A stretch of 64,000 bases of DNA from Tolypeutes matacus (Eukaryota; Chordata; Mammalia; Cingulata; Chlamyphoridae). Numbering within the stretch: position 1 is the first letter of the stretch; every line of letters begins with the position of its first letter. A program made the position numbers and the translations under genes. The stretch is taken from assembly GCA_026826555.1 (NCBI GenBank), contig JAKSZT010053769.1:8757842-8821841 (forward strand), written 5' to 3'. This document shows positions 12,335 through 22,675 of this stretch, piece by piece. The notes below the pieces were generated by a model that made no database searches, was not told where the DNA came from, and saw only the letters and a list, made by a program, of their open reading frames with translations.

Positions 12335-13165
12335 TAAACAACTCAATTTTTAAAATGGAAAAAGACTTGATAGATATTTCTCCAAAGAAATACAAATGGC
12401 CAATAAACATTTGAAAATATGTTCAACCAATAGCCATTAAAGAAATGCAAATCAAAGCCACTAGGATGGCTATTACCAAAAAAAAAAAAAAAAAAGAGTG
12501 TTGACAAGGATGCACAGAAATAGGAACACTCATACATTGTTGGTAGGAATGTAAAATGGTGCAACCACTGTGTTAAACATATTGTTAAATATAGAATTAC
12601 TATATTACCTGGCAATCCCTCTCCTAGTGAGATTTCTTTCAAAAGAATTGAAAACAGACTCAAACAGATATTTGTACATCAATGCTCACAGCAGCATTAT
12701 TCATAATAGCCAAAAGGAAGAAGCAATGCAAGTGTCCATTATAGATGAATAGATAACCAAAATGTAGTATATTCATGCAATGTGATATTATTCAGCTGTA
12801 AAAATGAATGATGTTCTGAATCATGCAACAGCACAGATGAAGCTTGAAGACATCATGTTGAGTGAAACGTCAGATACAAAAGGACAAATATTATATGATT
12901 CCACTTATATTGAATGCCTACATTATATAAACTCATAAAGGCAGAAAGTAGATAACAGGTTACCAGGGGGTAGGGGGATAGGGAATAGGGAGTTATTGCT
13001 TAGTGGGTACATGGTTTCTGTTTGAAGTGATGGAAAAGATAGTTGTGATGGTAGCACAATATTGTAAATGTAATTAATATCAATGAATTGTATACTTGAA
13101 AGTGATTAAAATGGGAAATTTTGCATTGTATCCATGTTACCATAATAAAATTTTTTACAGTTCTG
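12335..13165 (+). mobile_element. L1M 3' end, plus strand
   Basis: Carries the end of L1 ORF2 ('aaatggccaataaacatttg', 'gtaggaatgtaaaatggtgc', 'atattattcagctgtaaaaa'), then the mammalian L1M 3'UTR ending '...gaattgtatacttgaaagtg' with an AATAAA at about 13142. It is 5' truncated and multiply stopped; an A-run at 12479-12496 interrupts it. Confidence 0.85.
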
Positions 13166-13324
13166 CAGATAATTCCAATTTGCAATCAAATTTGAGTATA
13201 AGTACACTAATTAATATATTCAGAGAGCTTCAAAAGCATTTCATAGAATAAGAAAAAGATGCTAAAAAATAAAAAGGAATAGAGAACAAGCAAGTACTCT
13301 TAGAGATTAAAAATTCTTTCTGAA

Positions 13325-13795
13325 AAAGATTATGTTCTTTGAACTCATCCATTTCTGTGGGTGTGGAGCCCTTTTAATTGGACTACGTTAGTAAGGTATG
13401 ACATAGGTTGAGTTTCCACCCTCTTGCTGAGTGAAGCTCTGCCATTTTGACACAGCCATATGAGGGAGTGGACTGCAGGAAAACAGAGAAGCCCTGAGAG
13501 GCTGGGATAGGTTCTGGAGCCTGGAATCAGCAAAGCAAAGAGGCATGGAAAGAGGCCTCTGAGGGGCTGCACCCACGGAGCAGTTCAAGGCTCCTGCCAT
13601 ATGCCGGATCATGCACAGCTGAACTCCAGGAGACAGTGAGTGTTGAGGAGAAGGCAGGGACCTTGGCATAGATTGCCAGCCATCTTGCTTTATCAGTAGC
13701 TGAGAAACCATCTCTGATGGTGCCTTGATTTGGATATTTCATGGCCTCGGAACTATAAAATTTTTCCCTAATAAAATTCCCATTATAAAAGCAAA
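13325..13795 (+). mobile_element. LTR fragment, MaLR-like, plus strand
   Basis: Diverged relative of the LTRs at 16103-16811 and 57480-58026: it shares the 'aactcatccatttctg' start region, 'attggactac...agtaaggtatgac', a terminal 'gcctcggaactataaa' block and the polyadenylation region. The first bases and the terminal CA are missing, and an A-run (13792-13810) follows. Confidence 0.65.
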
Positions 13796-13813
13796 AAAAA
13801 AAAAAAAAAATTT

Positions 13814-14010
13814 ATGGAGGAACAGATGTAGCTCAAGTGATTGAGTGCCTGCTTCCCATGTATGAGGTCCCAGGTTCAATCCCTGGTACCTCCTGAAGAC
13901 AAACAAATGAAAAAAAAAACAACTCTCACTAGGGAGCAGATGTAGCTCAATGGTTGAGTGCTTGCCTCTCATATACGAGGTCCTGGGTTCAATCCTCCAT
14001 ACCTCTTAAA
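13814..14010 (+). mobile_element. DAS SINE tandem dimer (second example)
   Basis: Two same-direction tRNA-like units at 13814-13900 and 13931-14008, joined by an A-rich linker. Both retain A-box ('gatgtagctcaa') and B-box ('ggttcaatcc') regions. The layout is the same as the dimer at 8478-8681. No clear flanking duplication is visible, partly because the left edge abuts an A-run and the right edge an AT repeat. Confidence 0.75.
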
Positions 14011-16102
14011 ATATATACATGTATATATATACTTTATTTTATCTGAAATTTAAAAATAGAAGAATGGAATATAAGTATAGGGAAATCACTCAAAAGAAGA
14101 GAGAGAGAAAAGGAGAAAGATATGAACTGTTTAAAAGACCAACCCAACCCAGGAAGGCTAATAACCAATTTATAGGATTCTAAGAAAGGGAACTCAAAGC
14201 ATGTTCTTGGGAGGAAATTACCAAAGTAATAATAGAAGAGAGGTTCAGAGCTAAGAAGGATATGGGAGAGTGTGTTTTTGGTGGATTTGGAGTGTTTGTA
14301 AATAAAATTAATTTTTAAAATGAAGGATATGGGGTCCTCAGATTGATTAATGATGTATGCCTAAAGACATCATCATGAAATTTCATACCCAGTAAAAACA
14401 ATCAAGAGATTGAAGCAGGAGAATGGAGGACTCTGAGAGGGAGCTCTTCAGAGAAAGAGTAGAACTAAATAGAATAAATTGTGAAAGAAAAAGAAAGAGA
14501 GAAAGAAGAAAAAAAACAAATGTATAACAAAAGGAAGAAGGAGAAATAAGTTAATAACAACATAATAACGAGAAACAAGGCAGGGAAAGAACAAGGCAAT
14601 TGTAAAATCCATGGGGGTATTTTTCTTTTGAAAAGTCACACTGATGAAATATAGTAATGAAGAATCTATTTGATCTTGATGATCTGGATAATAGAAATAT
14701 ACTCCAGACATTATGGCATTCACTCATAAAGAAGGAAACAAAGCCCTAGCACACAACTCAGCCAGTCACATAGTCATAATAATATGAACACTTTATCATG
14801 TTTCAGCTTTTAGAGTTACCCTAAAAATAAAGTGCAGAAGGCTATTTTGTGGAGGCAGAAGAGAAGGCAATTATTATAACTAACCTGTTACAGCAACACC
14901 AGAAAAAAAACCACAACTAACATATAATGGAGTAAATAATATAAAAGCATTTTTTTTCTTTTCCTTATTGTATCTGGAGGTGGTTGGTCTTCAGTGACCC
15001 AGGTGTGCTCCATTTACCTTCATAGCCATTCCCTACGTGGTCTTCCTCTGCATGGTTGAAACCGACTTACCTCCAGGCTTTCTCTGTGCCTTTATGCAAG
15101 TTTCACAGTATTATAGGCTATACAGTTCCCTTTTGCAAATTTTGAAATGTGTCCCCTTCAGGCAAGTGCACATCTAGGTCAACAGAAGGTAGCTTTGCAC
15201 CGAAAAAGGGTACTCCCACTAAACAAGACACTCCATTAAGACGAAGGCAGATCCACAGGGGCGTGGTTTTTGGAATATGCATTTTGTGTGAAGAAAAAGG
15301 TGTCCTTTCTTCTGTGTGGGCAGAATACATGCCTTAGGGGGTGGAGCAAGGTATTCAATACATATCTGGATTCCAGACTGCAGGAAGGGGAAAGAAGATG
15401 TCTAGTACAATGGGTGTTGTCTTTAATGAAATGACCCAGAAGTTGTACATTTCACTTAAGCAACCACATCCCATTGGCCCAAACTCAGTTATATGGCCGT
15501 GCCGGGTTGAAAAGAGGCTGGAGAATTTAGTCTTGAGCTAGGCACTTTAGGCCAGCTTAACCCAGGTAATTCTATCACTGCAAGGAAGCAAGGGAAAGGG
15601 ATACTAGGAAGTTTCTGGCAGTTTACACCACACTTAACGTCCTTGAAATTATGAAAGAGAAAAGGTATGCAACAGAAGGTGGAGCACGGAAAGGGAAACA
15701 GAAGAAAGATAGAGGCATTAATAGTCTCATCTTTCAAAGTAGCAAGTCAAGAGATAGCATTTAACATTTATAAAACAAGAAATAGTGTTTTAAGTACATT
15801 ATTTTAAATGACAAAGGAAGTAAATAACAAACTAAAATAACAATACAAATTTAACATTTAGTGGAGGGATGAAGTTGATCAATGAGAGTGAGCCAAATAG
15901 ACCACCTCAGTGGCCCTTTTCACATTTTACAAAAGCAGCTCAAAGCTTTAGTTCATCCTGAATCTTATTATGGTGTATCATCCATGGATTTCCCCATGAA
16001 GTACATCATCAATAATATAAAATTATCATGTATTTGTTACAGCTTTATTTGAAATTGCAAAATATTGGAAACAATCTAAATATCCATATATATTATGATA
16101 TC
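14011..16102. other. Mostly unique sequence; one unclassified repeat-like patch
   Basis: The left half is A/G-rich (purine patches at 14090-14120 and 14480-14550). The patch 15320-15640 ('catcccattggcccaaactc', 'actgcaaggaagcaaggg') looks like a known class of mammalian interspersed repeat, but I cannot name it. The short open frames at 15149-15541 are not convincing genes. Confidence 0.4.
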
Positions 16103-16254
16103 TGTGACAGTTTGAAGTTCATGAATCACAAAAAGAGAAAGATTGCGTTTTTGAACTAATCGATTCCTGCAGGTATAGGGCTTTTGATTGGACTGAGTCA
16201 GTGAAGTGTGAGCCAGCTTGGGTCTCCACCTTCTTGCTGGGTCAGATATAAATG

Positions 16255-16256
<2 letters not shown>

Positions 16257-16303
<47 letters not shown>

Positions 16304-16313
16304 NNNNNNNNNN

Positions 16314-16364
<51 letters not shown>
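16257..16364. repeat. (GA)n microsatellite interrupted by an assembly gap
   Basis: Near-perfect GA dinucleotide repeat on both sides of ten Ns (16304-16313). It sits at the position where the related LTR at 57480-58026 has a short native 'ggagagagag' tract, so it likely grew from that seed. True length is unknown because of the gap. Confidence 0.95.
16304..16313. other. Assembly gap (10 Ns)
   Basis: Ten undetermined bases inside the GA microsatellite; probably a collapsed or unsequenced repeat and not a real 10-bp unknown. Confidence 0.98.
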
Positions 16365-16369
<5 letters not shown>

Positions 16370-16824
16370 GGAAACTGCCATATTTGTTTCTGCAATGTGA
16401 GAGGAAAAGACTCCAGATTTGCCTATAGCTGAGCTCAAGGAGAAAACCCCTAAGATGTTCAAAGAGCTGAGTCCCGGGGAGAGATGAGCTATATGATTGA
16501 TAGATCACGGCTGAACTCAGGAAGAAAGTGGGGCAGCTGAGACTGAGCTAAAAAGCCCAGTAACAGATAAGCCCTATGTCTGCCTGCCCACAGCTGAGCT
16601 CCTGGAGACAATAGATTTCGGAGGGAAAGGCAGAGATCACCTGCCAGGATCAGCAGTAGCTGACTTTGATGAGATAGCACCTCTGATGGTCCTTTGATTT
16701 GGACATTTCACGCCATCGAAACTGTAAGTTTTTACCCCAAATAAATCCCCTTTATAAAAGCCAACACATTTCTAGTACTTTATATTGGCAGCCCTGTGGC
16801 AAACTAAGACAGTATTATTTTTTT

Positions 16825-17236
16825 TTTAGGCCAGTAAAAAGAATTTATTTGAGAAATAGGGGGAAGAACAGAGTTTGTGAGAAATGGGAGAGAAAGACAG
16901 AAATACACACCAAGATTTGGTGCAGACCCCTCTAGGCTGAGAGAGCTCTGCCTCATCTGATTACCTTTTAAACTGTTAATTATTCCACCCCTTTGCTAAA
17001 GATAAGGGGATGGGCCCCAGGAGTTATTGTTTACCCCATCTATGGTGGGAGCCAATGGTGAGGCCTTTTTGGAATATCTGGGGCCAAGCAGAGGTCCCAG
17101 AAAAAGAAACTGGGACCTCAAGGTTAAACTCAAGGTCTCAGCAAAGGCTTGCAGCCATGCTGTCTGCTGGCCATGCTGTTTGTCAGCCATGTTGTGGGTC
17201 GTCTTCACCTCCATTACCTTGTACTAACCTGCCTCA
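16825..17236 (-). mobile_element. ERV1-type LTR, antisense, truncated
   Basis: Minus-strand LTR whose 5' edge (TGAGGCAGG at 17236) directly follows a purine-rich polypurine tract (plus strand 17237-17249). The same edge and tract occur in the antisense LTR at 27410-27976. The other end is cut off next to the MaLR LTR at 16103-16811. It contains an antisense 'aatttattt' polyadenylation-like site near 16848. Confidence 0.5.
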
Positions 17237-17405
17237 ACTCCCCCCTCAGAGAGTTCACGCCTTTATTCTTAAGGGGGTGCTGAGAGGTGATGATCATTCT
17301 TCTGTAGTTACTTCCTGCTGGTTAGGGCAGTAGTCCCTGCCTGACAGGGCGTAAACCTCTCTGGCTATTCTATTGAGGTTTAGAGAAGATGGGTCTGACA
17401 CTGTG
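17237..17405 (-). mobile_element. ERV1 internal 3' end fragment, antisense
   Basis: Continues from the LTR at 16825-17236 and is closely similar to 27977-28155 (shared blocks 'cccctcagaga', 'ttattcttaagg', 'acttcctgctggttagg', 'aaacctctctggct'). It is the stretch between env and the 3' LTR of the same ERV1 family, and is cut by the L1 that follows. Confidence 0.6.
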
Positions 17406-18774
17406 GTTGGAAAGATTAATATGTTATATATTCAAAAAATTAAATGAAATCAACAAAAAAATAGGATAACAACAACAGAACACAAAATTAGCAGAAGGAA
17501 GGAAATAATTAAGATTAGAGCAGAGATCAATGAAATAGAGAATAGAAAAACAATTGATAGAATCAACCACACTAAAGGTTGGTTGTTTGGAAAAATCAAT
17601 AAAACTGACAAACATTTAGCTAGACAAAAAAAATAGAAAGAATGAAAATAAATAAAATCAGAAATAAAAATGCCAACATCACTACTTTTACAGAAATGAA
17701 AAGGATTATAAGAGAATACTATGAGCAATTGCATGCCAAAAATTATATAATCTAGATGAAATGAAAAAATTCCTAGAAACAATTACCTAAACTGATATAA
17801 GAAGACATAAAAGATTTCAGCAGGCCTAAAACAAGCAGAGAGATTGAATCAATAATCAAAAACCTTCTACCACAGAAAGGTTCACAATCAGATGGCATCA
17901 ACTGGTGAATTCTATCAAACACTTAAAGAAAAATTAGCAACAATCCTCCTCAAACCCTTCCAAAGAATTTGAGAGGAGGGAATACTCACTAATTCATTTA
18001 ATGAGGCCAGTATTACCCTGATACCAAGGCATGATAAAGATATCACAAGAAAAGAAAATTACAGACCAATATTCCTTATGAATATAGATACAAAATTCTT
18101 CAGCAAAATACTAGCAAACAAAATCAAATACAATATTAAAAGTGGGATTTAGTCTAGGAATGTATAGGTAGTTCAACATACAAAAATGAATGTAATACAC
18201 CACATAAATGACACAAAGGTGGAAAAAAAAATACATGATCATCTCCATAGATGCAAAAGGCATTTGATACAATCCAGTACTATTTCTTCATAAAATGTCA
18301 GCAATTTAGGAACAGAAGGGAACTTTCTCAATATGGTAAAGGATATTTATGAAAAAACCCACAGATAACATCATACTCAATAATGAGAGACTAAAAGCTT
18401 TTCCCCTAAGATGAGGAACAAGACAAGGATGCCCACTTTTACCGTTGCTATTCAATATTGTACCAGCCAAAGCAATTAGGCAAAAAAAAAAAAAAAAAAA
18501 AAAACATAAAAGATATCTAAATTGGAAAGAAGAAGTAAAACTATCTTTATTTGTAGATGACATGATATTGTATGCAGAAAATCCAAAGAAATCCACAAGA
18601 AAATAACTAGAGGTAATAAATAAATTTAGTCAAGTTACAGGGTACAAGAGCAACACATAAAAGTCAATTGCTTCTTTGTACTAGCAATAAACAATCTGAA
18701 AATGAAATTTTAAAACAATTCCATTTAAAATAGCATCTAAAAGAATAAAATATGAAGGAATAATTTTTTCTAGG

Positions 18775-19228
18775 TGTTTTAGTTTCCCAGCTGCTAAAAC
18801 AAATACCATACAATGGGACAGCTTAAACCATGGGAATTCATTGACTCATCATTTTGAGTCCAGAAGTCCAAAATTGAGGTGTTAACAAGGCAATGCTTTC
18901 TTCCCAAAAACTGTGGCACTCTGGGACTGACTGCCATCAATCCTTGGACCTTGGCTTTTCTGTCACATGGCAGTGTACATGGTTGTATCTCCCTTCTCTT
19001 CCAGGTTCTGTTGACTTCCAGCTTCTGGCTGCTCCACATGGCTTTCTATCTGATGATTATTCTTCTTATAAAGGACTCCAGTAATGTGGATTAAAGTCCA
19101 CCTTGATTCAGTTGGGCCACACCTTACCTGAAGGAACATCTTGAACACATCATATTTACAATGGGTCCACATCCACCAGAATGCAGATCAAGACCAAGAA
19201 CATGTCCAAATTGGGGTAAACAATTCAA
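18775..19228 (-). mobile_element. MaLR-type LTR inside L1, antisense
   Basis: Starts TGTTTTAGTTTCCCAGCTGC on the plus strand, the inverse of the '...AACTAAAACA' end of the sense LTRs here, and includes 'agaagtccaaaattgaggtgt', 'cacatggc' and 'cttataaaggactccagtaa' blocks typical of this LTR group. It splits L1 ORF2: L1 reads up to 'ttctagg' at 18774 and resumes at 'gtgatagacttata' near 19230. The right edge is approximate. Confidence 0.75.
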
Positions 19229-19545
19229 TGTGATAGACTTATACACTGAAGAGTACAAAACACTACTGAAAGAAATCAAAGGAGACCTAAATAAATGTAA
19301 AGACATCCATGTTCGTGGATTAGAAGACTTAATATTGTTAAGATGTCAATCTACAAATTCTATGTACAAGCAATCTACAGTTTCAATGCAGTTTTGATCA
19401 AAATTCCAGCAGGCTTTTTTGCAGAAATGGAAAACCTGATCCTCAAATTCATATGGGATTGCAAGGGGCATCAAATAGCCAAAACAATTTTGAAAAAAAG
19501 AACAAATTCAGAGGACTCACACTTCCCAGTTTCAAAATGTGCTAC

Positions 19546-19978
19546 AGAGAAACGGATGAGGCTCAAGTGATTGGGCTCCCATCTACCATATAGAAGGTCC
19601 AGCGTTCGATTCCCGGGGCCTCCTGGTGAAAGGCAAGCTGGCCTGAGTGGAGAGCTGGACCACACGGAGTGCTGGCCCACGTAGGAGTGCTGGCCCGTGC
19701 AGGAGGGCTGGCCTGCACAGAGAGCTGGCGCAGCAAGATGATGCAACAAAAAAGAGACACAGAGGAGAGATGCAGCAGACCAGGGAGCTGAGGTGGCAGA
19801 AGAGATTGAGCACCTCTCTCCCACTTCAGAAGGTCCCAGGATTGGTTTCCGGTGCCACCTAAAAAGAAGACAAGCAGACACAGAAGAACACGGAGAGAGC
19901 AGACAGTGAGTGCAAAAAGAGTTGGGGGTGGAGGGGGGGGAGAAATAAATATATAAAAATAAAATCTTTTTTTTTTAA
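19546..19978 (+). mobile_element. DAS-III SINE inside L1, plus strand
   Basis: tRNA-like head with B box 'cgttcgattcccg', then a spacer with degenerate units of about 25 bp built on 'gtgctggccc' (19650-19730), a second tRNA-like unit (19785-19860) and an A-rich tail. The flanks 'aaaatgtgctaca' and 'aaagtactacaa' are diverged copies of the same L1 site, so they are probably the TSD. L1 ORF2 resumes directly afterwards. Confidence 0.85.
19920..19942 (+). repeat. G-rich tract in DAS-III tail
   Basis: Runs of three to eight G separated by one or two bases just before the A-rich tail; potentially quadruplex-forming on this strand. Confidence 0.5.
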
Positions 19979-21365
19979 AGTACTACAATGCTACCGCAAT
20001 AAAAGCAGTGTGGTGCTAGCATAAGAAGGATAAATAGCTCAATGGAAAGGAGCTGAAAGTCAGAAATAGACCCACACATCTACAGAGAATTTTGAAAAAG
20101 ATGCTAAGTTCATACAATAGATGTGGTGTTGGGAAAACTGGATATCCAAATGAAAAGGAATGGATTTGGAACCCTACCACACACCACACACAAAAATGAA
20201 CTCAAAATGGATCAAGGATCGAAATATCAGTGCTAAAACCATAAAACTCTTAGAGGATAATAGAAGGACAAATCTGCACTGGGTTTCAGCAATGGATTCT
20301 TAGATATGATAGCAAAAGCATGAACCAAAAAAAAAGAAATAATAGATCAATTTGACTTCATTAAAATGAAAACTTTTGTGCATCAAAGGATATCATTAAG
20401 AAAATTTTAAAACCTACAAAATGGGAGAAAATGTTTGCAAACCAGATATCAGATAAGGGCTTAATATCCAGATTATATAAAGTACTTTAAAACATAACAG
20501 CAAAAAGATAATCAACCCAATTTAAAAATGACAAAGGACTTAGATATTTTTCCAAAGAGAATATATAAATGCCCAATAAGCATATGAAAAGATGCTCAAC
20601 ATCATTAACCATTAGGGAAATGCAAACCAAGCCCACAATGAGATACCATTTCACACATATGGTTTTGATATTATTTTTAAAAATGGAAAATATCAACTGT
20701 TGGAGAAGATATGGAAAAAACTGGAATTCTAATGCATTGTTGGTTGAAATATAAAACAGTACAGCCACAGAGGAAAGCAATATGGCAATTCCTCAAAAAG
20801 GTAAATATAATATTACCATATGGTCTGGCAATCACTCTTCTACATATGTACCCAAAGAAATTAAAAACAGAGGCTCAAATGATACTTGTACACCAATGTT
20901 CACAGCAGAATTATTCACTAAAGCCAAAAGTTGGAAACAACCCATGTGTCCATCAACAAATGAATGGATAAACAAAATGTGGTATATCCACGCAATGGAG
21001 TATTATTCGGCAATAAGAAGGAATGAAGCTTTGAGACATGTTGCAACATGGAAGATCCTTGAAAACATTATACTGAGTGAAATAAGCAAGGCACATTGGG
21101 ACAAATATTGTATAATGTCACTTATGAGAGAAATCTAGAAATAGAAAATTTGCAGAAACATAAAGTAGATTAGAGGTTACTATGGGATGGGTAGGGGAAG
21201 AGGTAGTTTTTGCTTGGTACATACATAGCGTAAAAATTTTTGATAAAATGTTGAACATAAATTACAACTATTAAAAAAAAATTTTAAACCCTCAATCCTG
21301 ACTTGTAATTCAGGTAGATAATTCCCATTGCCTCAACTATCCCCCCCTCACCACCAGCTCTTATA

Positions 21366-21391
21366 TCTGCATCTGCATCTGCATCTGCATC
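21366..21391. repeat. (ATCTGC)n hexanucleotide repeat
   Basis: About four to five perfect copies of the hexamer atctgc. It gives the alternating Asp-Ala string in a minus-strand open frame, which is therefore a simple-repeat artefact. Confidence 0.9.
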
Positions 21392-21769
21392 TGTCCCAAG
21401 ATCCACATATCCAATTACATTTGGAAGAATTACATCTGGATATTCTAGTAACATGTCAAACTCTTTAAGCCTCAAAGGGAGCACTTTCTTGATCCCATTT
21501 CAAGTCCTTTCCTTCCAGCTCCTTCCCTATATCATTTAATGACTTTCCCTTTTTTTTTTTCATTTCTCTTTTCTCCCTTTCATTTTCTTCCTTTAACTTA
21601 GCACTGCCATGCCCCATTGTTGACTCAGTTTCAACAATGTCTCTCATATCTGTCTTCTTATTTTTTTCATGCCCACTGCTACTTTCCCATATGGGTACAA
21701 TTGCAGTAGTATTTTAAGATGGCTTCTTGACTTCAACTTCTTACCTTTCTAATCCTCACCTCTCATTGC

Positions 21770-22390
21770 CTCCTAAGCCTCTTCATGAAATCACAGATTT
21801 AGTCACCATATTCCCCTGCTCACTGATTTCCTATTGTTTAGGGAAAATTCAAAAGACTGTTGGGATATTCATAATCTGTCTATAACCTATCTTTTTAACA
21901 TTAGCTCTTCATAAATCTTATATTCTAGACACCAACAACTGTTTAATATCCCCTAAACTGGTCAGATCCTTCCATTTCCATGCTTTTGTACACTTTCAAG
22001 GTTTGTGTTCTTTCAGCATCCATCCTCACTCTATTTACTGTCAAAAACCTAATCCTCTAATAAAACCTAGGTTGGACAATATATCTCTTTTGTGTATCTT
22101 CTTCCAAACTTCAGTTCCAAAGTTCCAGCTTCAGTTCTGACTGATGACATCTATATTTTCTTCTAGTTCTTTATTTGTACCTCTTTTACCAAATTAAATT
22201 TTGCCTTATGGCCTGATTAATTACTTATGTATTTGTCTCCCACACAGAATGAGGCTTCTTGAGAGCAATGTCCAAATCTTGGTCAACTTCTTATGACAAG
22301 TTCGGTCATAAATACTTATGCAGTTTCATTTTTGTATTTCCCACCAGTTAGCACAATCTCAAGTGTGTAAAAGAGGCTAAATAGATCTGA
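21770..22390 (+). mobile_element. L2 remnant, plus strand
   Basis: Diverged L2 3' region: 'cattcccctgctcactgattt', 'cttttgtacactttcaagg' and the terminal 'tgtctcccacacagaatgag...cttgagagcaatgtc' block, which corresponds to the L2 end motif on exon-like 'aatgtaagctccttgag' sequence. The family is clear only from block order. Confidence 0.5.
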
Positions 22391-22429
22391 CCCCCGCCCC
22401 ATCTTCCACCAAAAAAGTGCTCCATGAAG

Positions 22430-22675
22430 TTCTTTTTAAAATAAATTATTTAGGGGTAAAGAATCCAGATGTTTGCAACTTACTGGCAAATGGCTCAGGA
22501 TTAAGAATAATATACTCTTTTTAAATTGTTACTTAGAAAGAAAGAGAAAGCAAATGTAATAAAATGTTAACAGTTGGTGAATCTAGGTGAAGAATAAATG
22601 ACTATTCATTATATTATTCTTGCAACTTTCCCATACATTTGAAATGTTTCAAAATTGAAAGTTGGGAGAAGAAAA
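22430..22675 (+). mobile_element. L1M/L1ME 3' end, plus strand
   Basis: Carries the old L1 3'UTR blocks 'aaaatgttaacagttggtga', 'aatctaggtgaa' and '...actttcccatacatttgaa', ending in 'tttcaaaattgaaa'. Only the extreme 3' end is left. Confidence 0.65.

Larger units (their letters stand above)
16103..16811 (+). mobile_element. MaLR-type LTR, plus strand, expanded by (GA)n
   Basis: Starts TGTGACAGTTTGAAG and ends AAACTAAGACA, with AATAAA at about 16739 and the 'cctttataaaagccaac' block shared with other LTRs in this window. It is longer than its relatives because a (GA)n tract grew inside it at 16257-16364. Flanking 5-mers ('atatc' and 'gtatt') match only partly, so the TSD is unproven. Confidence 0.75.
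17410..21285 (+). mobile_element. L1 ORF2-3'UTR copy, 5' truncated, with two nested insertions
   Basis: Plus-strand L1 covering the middle of ORF2 to the 3' end. Visible landmarks in order: the endonuclease/RT linker (17520-17620), the 'FYQ' region (17890-17930), the RT catalytic block FVDD (around 18550), the C-terminal domain (20100-21130) and a short 3'UTR with an A-run near 21272. Many stops and frameshifts make it a pseudogene. It is interrupted by an antisense LTR (18775-19228) and a DAS-III SINE (19546-19978); L1 sequence resumes in register after each. Confidence 0.88.

Noticed and set aside
16076..16508. Frames of up to 128 aa with Leu-Ser or Arg-Glu repeats
   Set aside because: Translation of the (GA)n microsatellite through the N gap.
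19471..19881. 136-aa minus-strand frame
   Set aside because: Antisense reading of a DAS-III SINE and flanking L1.
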